Positions 61,325 through 64,000 of a DNA stretch of 64,000 nucleotides are shown piece after piece. This DNA is from Rotaria socialis. Lineage: Eukaryota; Rotifera; Eurotatoria; Philodinida; Philodinidae. Every line of letters begins with the position of its first letter. The first letter of the stretch is position 1. A program made the translations under genes and the position numbers. The stretch is taken from NCBI GenBank assembly GCA_905331475.1, contig CAJNYU010002348.1, forward strand, positions 228,096 through 292,095, written 5' to 3'. The notes below the pieces were generated by a model. The model saw only the letters and a program-made list of their open reading frames with translations, was not told where the DNA came from and made no database searches.

Positions 61325-63277
61325 TTATGTAGATAGTAATATTGCCAATGAAATACTTGATATTAGAAGAATAAAGCTAATTGGTTTTATGGAGCTAGCA
61401 ATAGCAATACGACATTTAAGTATATCATAACTTGATATTCGTGACGTGTTACTCAACAATATATCCCACTGCGTATCCAATACGTCGCCAAGAAAGAAAT
61501 CATTTTGATCGAGAAATGGATATTCATAACCAGGTCGACAACGACATTTATATTTACCTAAAAGAAAACCCCGACCAAAGATGGGTTCACACTAAATAGA
61601 TTGATAAAAATCATATTATCGAGCGGAAATAATAACAACAATAAAACATACTAGTGTGCTTTGATAATCACAATGATCACTGCCTTTAAATGCATTTGGT
61701 ACGTAATGAGACATTGAACATTGATTGATATCCAAATAACTTAAATAAGTATCGATACGTACGACGCCTCTAAAAAAATTTGAATCCATCATTCTAATGA
61801 AACGAAAGTCATGAAGTTATAATTTTACTTGAATTCAATATTAATTCCAAGTGTATCAAGACCAAAAAAAGGCACAGCATAAGTTACTATCCATTGACGT
61901 GGTAATGTATGATTTTGACTGCACTGAAATCTTGGTGGGAACCATTGACCATGTCTAACATAGAAATACAAAGTTGTTCAAGTAAACCTGCCGTCATTGA
62001 AATGTAAACTCAGAATATTTCTATCTACTACAGAATATATTTAATTTTCATCCTGAAACTTCACTCGTTAGAAATACATTCATAAACAAATTTTTATATA
62101 TAAGAAACTAAAAAACATTTATGCCGATCACGTATCGAAAAAGTCTGACGTATGTTTATGAAGATCCAAGTTTGAAAATGTATTGCATAGGACTACTAAT
62201 AATGAACTATAAACATTCGTGTTTATTCTTACTTTAATTCTGGTGCATGAAAATATAGTGGAAAACCAGATTCATGAGGAACTAATGCACTACCGAAATA
62301 ATCAGCACGAATAAATAATTTAAGCCAATATTCAGTTAGTTCTGAACGATCGCCATTTGTTGCCCATCGAGCTTTCATTGTCTATAGTAAGAAATAGAAA
62401 AGTATCAGTAACTATTTTCATTGATAATGATTTTTCTTTACTCGAAACCAAATTTCATTTTCATAACCATCAGGTAATCCTGCCCAATCAACGACAGCAT
62501 ATTTTCGATTAATATCGTTTTCTATTCGAAAAGCATAGGGTCCAAAATAAGGTAAACGATAGTTTCGAAATTTTCCACGATCAAAAAAAATGCCAACACC
62601 AACAACTTTATGGTCACTAGCAACTGCCGCTAAGACTTCACCAATTAATTGTTCATCAGTTAAATCAACTTCAGCTTTACGCAACGGAAAGTCTTCATCA
62701 GAATTAACAATTTGATAAAAACTTGAGAGAAAATGTGATAGTGTTAATGCTAAACGTGCTTGAGATTCGAATTGGATATCAACATCATGTAAAACATCAC
62801 CTGACATCGTTAACAAATCTTCAGTCATAAATTCACATATATGTGGATTATAGTTTAGATGACTATAAAGTTGCATTATCGATGCAATACGTGTTGGATA
62901 TTCGTAAGTGGCACGTTTTGAACGAAGCTTTTCTATATGATCTTCTTGTTTATAACTGAGAAATTTAGCAATAAAATGACTAGATAATGCTAGTATTGGA
63001 TAAATAGATGATTTAAATATAGAGGATGATGTTGCTAATAATGTTGTTATTATATTCACTTTTGAAACTGAATAAGAGAAAAACTTCTTTGTGAAAGAAT
63101 AAAATTAAAATTAAAACGTACCAGAATCGGTCGGTAATGGTAACATAGAGTTCTTACTTAGATTATTATAAATGGAACTATTTGATAGATCACTATTATA
63201 ATCAGTCGATCGACGTGTACGCGGCGGAAATAATCCGAAATATGATTGAAGGAAATATTGTGGGTACTGTCGATATA
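61325..63277 (-). CDS. GPR158/GPR179-like ectodomain protein without a seven-helix domain (5' end unresolved)
   Basis: Exons: 63122-63277, 62442-63067, 62233-62381, 61829-61954, 61652-61769, 61325-61591; 480 residues plus an unknown start. Order: Pro/Ser/Asn-rich lead (PQYFLQSYFGLFPPRTRRST), a helical and mixed region with VGVGIFFDR and FGPYAFRIEND blocks suggesting a Cache-type sensor, WFPPRFQCSQN, YAVPFFGLDT, then KGVVRIDTYLSYLDINQC and an EGF-like end CEPIFGRGFLLGKYKCRCRP, closely resembling the extracellular half of GPR158. Where the receptors enter their seven helices, this protein has about 40 residues, a single hydrophobic tail (ISFILLISSISLAILLST) and a stop at 61325. The tail would suit a GPI anchor or one membrane pass. 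It converges on NDUFS2, so hidden 7TM exons downstream are unlikely. The Cache label is from general resemblance. Confidence 0.72.
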
Positions 63278-64000
63278 CTAAAGCCCAAGAAAAATAGAAA
63301 TTATCTTTCGAAAAATTAATGATACATTGATAAAATACTGGTTGGGCGTGAGTGAAATGACAAAACTAGCTCTTTCTCCATACTCATCGTGTGAATAGTT
63401 GAAAAATTAATGGATCGTTTCTAATCTGATAAACTAAGTTCAAATCTTTCAGGGCTTAATTGCGCTAGCTTTTGTTTGTTCTGAATAGTCTGTTCAGTTG
63501 TTCTTAGCTAACGATCAAGATTGTTCTGAAACATTATCAAAAAACAAACAACCAAACGAAATCTCCTCAAGTACAACTGACATAGTAGAAATCGATGCAA
63601 CAGTTCACGAATTTATTTCTATTTTTTATTCTTTTAGTTCTTTACCCCTTGCCCATGTGCAACTTTAATTCTTTTGAAGCATATTGTTTTTTTCCTATTC
63701 AAAGTACTGTGTTTCTCTTCTATTCGTCCTTTCGCCGTGATTGACTTTGATTTTACTGAGTCGTTATTTAGTCATCTGTTTTTCTTTGCGATGTGGCAGC
63801 AATTACGCCTGAAATTTTTCGTTTTTACTATTCAATTTTCTCTGTTATGATATTTCTCATAGCTAGTTTAATGTATCGCTTCTAATCTTTCGGATGATAT
63901 ATACGTATATGAACATTTTCATCTTGACTCTGTTAGTTTTCTCTTGTGATTTTGATTTAACAGACTGCTTGTCTTCGTTATTTATTCTTTAGTCAACGTA
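63278..64000. other. 5' region of the GPR158-like gene, first exon not settled
   Basis: An acceptor (GGGCTTTAG) stands just upstream of 63277. A candidate start ATGA before a donor GTATGG near 63385 would join in the right phase but lacks a signal peptide, so the true first exon may lie beyond the window. Nothing else is recognised. Confidence 0.3.

Noticed and set aside
1..64000. tRNA, rRNA or CRISPR features
   Set aside because: No B-box-like GGTTCGAATCC, no rRNA-like GC-rich block and no regularly spaced identical repeats were seen; the word arrays are degenerate and belong to transposon ends.

Overview
This is eukaryotic, almost certainly invertebrate metazoan, nuclear DNA. Protein-coding genes are cut by many short GT-AG introns (mostly 48-70 bp), the DNA is AT-rich, and the products are animal-type: an SPOP-like E3 adaptor, an opsin with the retinal lysine, a somatostatin/allatostatin-C-type receptor and a GPR158-like ectodomain. 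Compact introns beside transposon-filled long ones, together with the gene styles, make a rotifer plausible (inference; nothing here proves it). No rRNA, tRNA, CRISPR or prokaryotic operon was seen.

Layout. 237-2287 (-) SPOP-like gene, divergent from 2664-5807 (+) mitochondrial cysteinyl-tRNA synthetase. Then 5931-6581 (+) succinate dehydrogenase subunit D, 6926-8139 (+) alpha-methylacyl-CoA racemase, and 9047-12949 (+) an unrecognised multi-exon protein with fibronectin-III-like segments. Convergent to it is an opsin gene at 13207-20909 (-), whose 5.5-kb fifth intron is full of transposon debris. A repeat-bearing spacer leads to a Fos-like bZIP gene (24802-25479, +), followed by about 8 kb without recognised genes but with several palindromic elements, a single-exon peptide GPCR (33706-34959, -), a 3.3-kb spacer, and a USP12/46 deubiquitinase (38308-49321, -) with a 9.6-kb intron holding two hAT-like elements and a dead mariner. 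Next come a small SAM-domain gene (51938-53871, -), an RNF139/TRC8-like membrane RING ligase (54010-58561, -), the divergent complex I 49-kDa subunit NDUFS2 (58701-60998, +) and, convergent to that, a GPR158-like ectodomain gene without a seven-helix domain (61325-63277, -, 5' end unresolved).

Shared themes. Three genes encode mitochondrial proteins (CARS2, SDHD, NDUFS2) and one a peroxisomal enzyme (AMACR). Two of the mitochondrial genes (CARS2, NDUFS2) start at bidirectional spacers that carry the same inverted CCAAT pair, ATTGGTT-N10-AACCAAT; each is shared with a ubiquitin-pathway gene (SPOP, TRC8). Four elements look hAT-like: ends beginning CA(A/G)GG or CTAGG, 8-bp near-identical flanking duplications, and subterminal arrays of short words. 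Three of these share the same outermost bases (CAAGGGGGAA) but carry different word arrays.

Exon boundaries were derived by hand from splice consensus, reading frame and remembered family alignments. All complete models keep frame through to the stop. Uncertain starts are stated in each entry.
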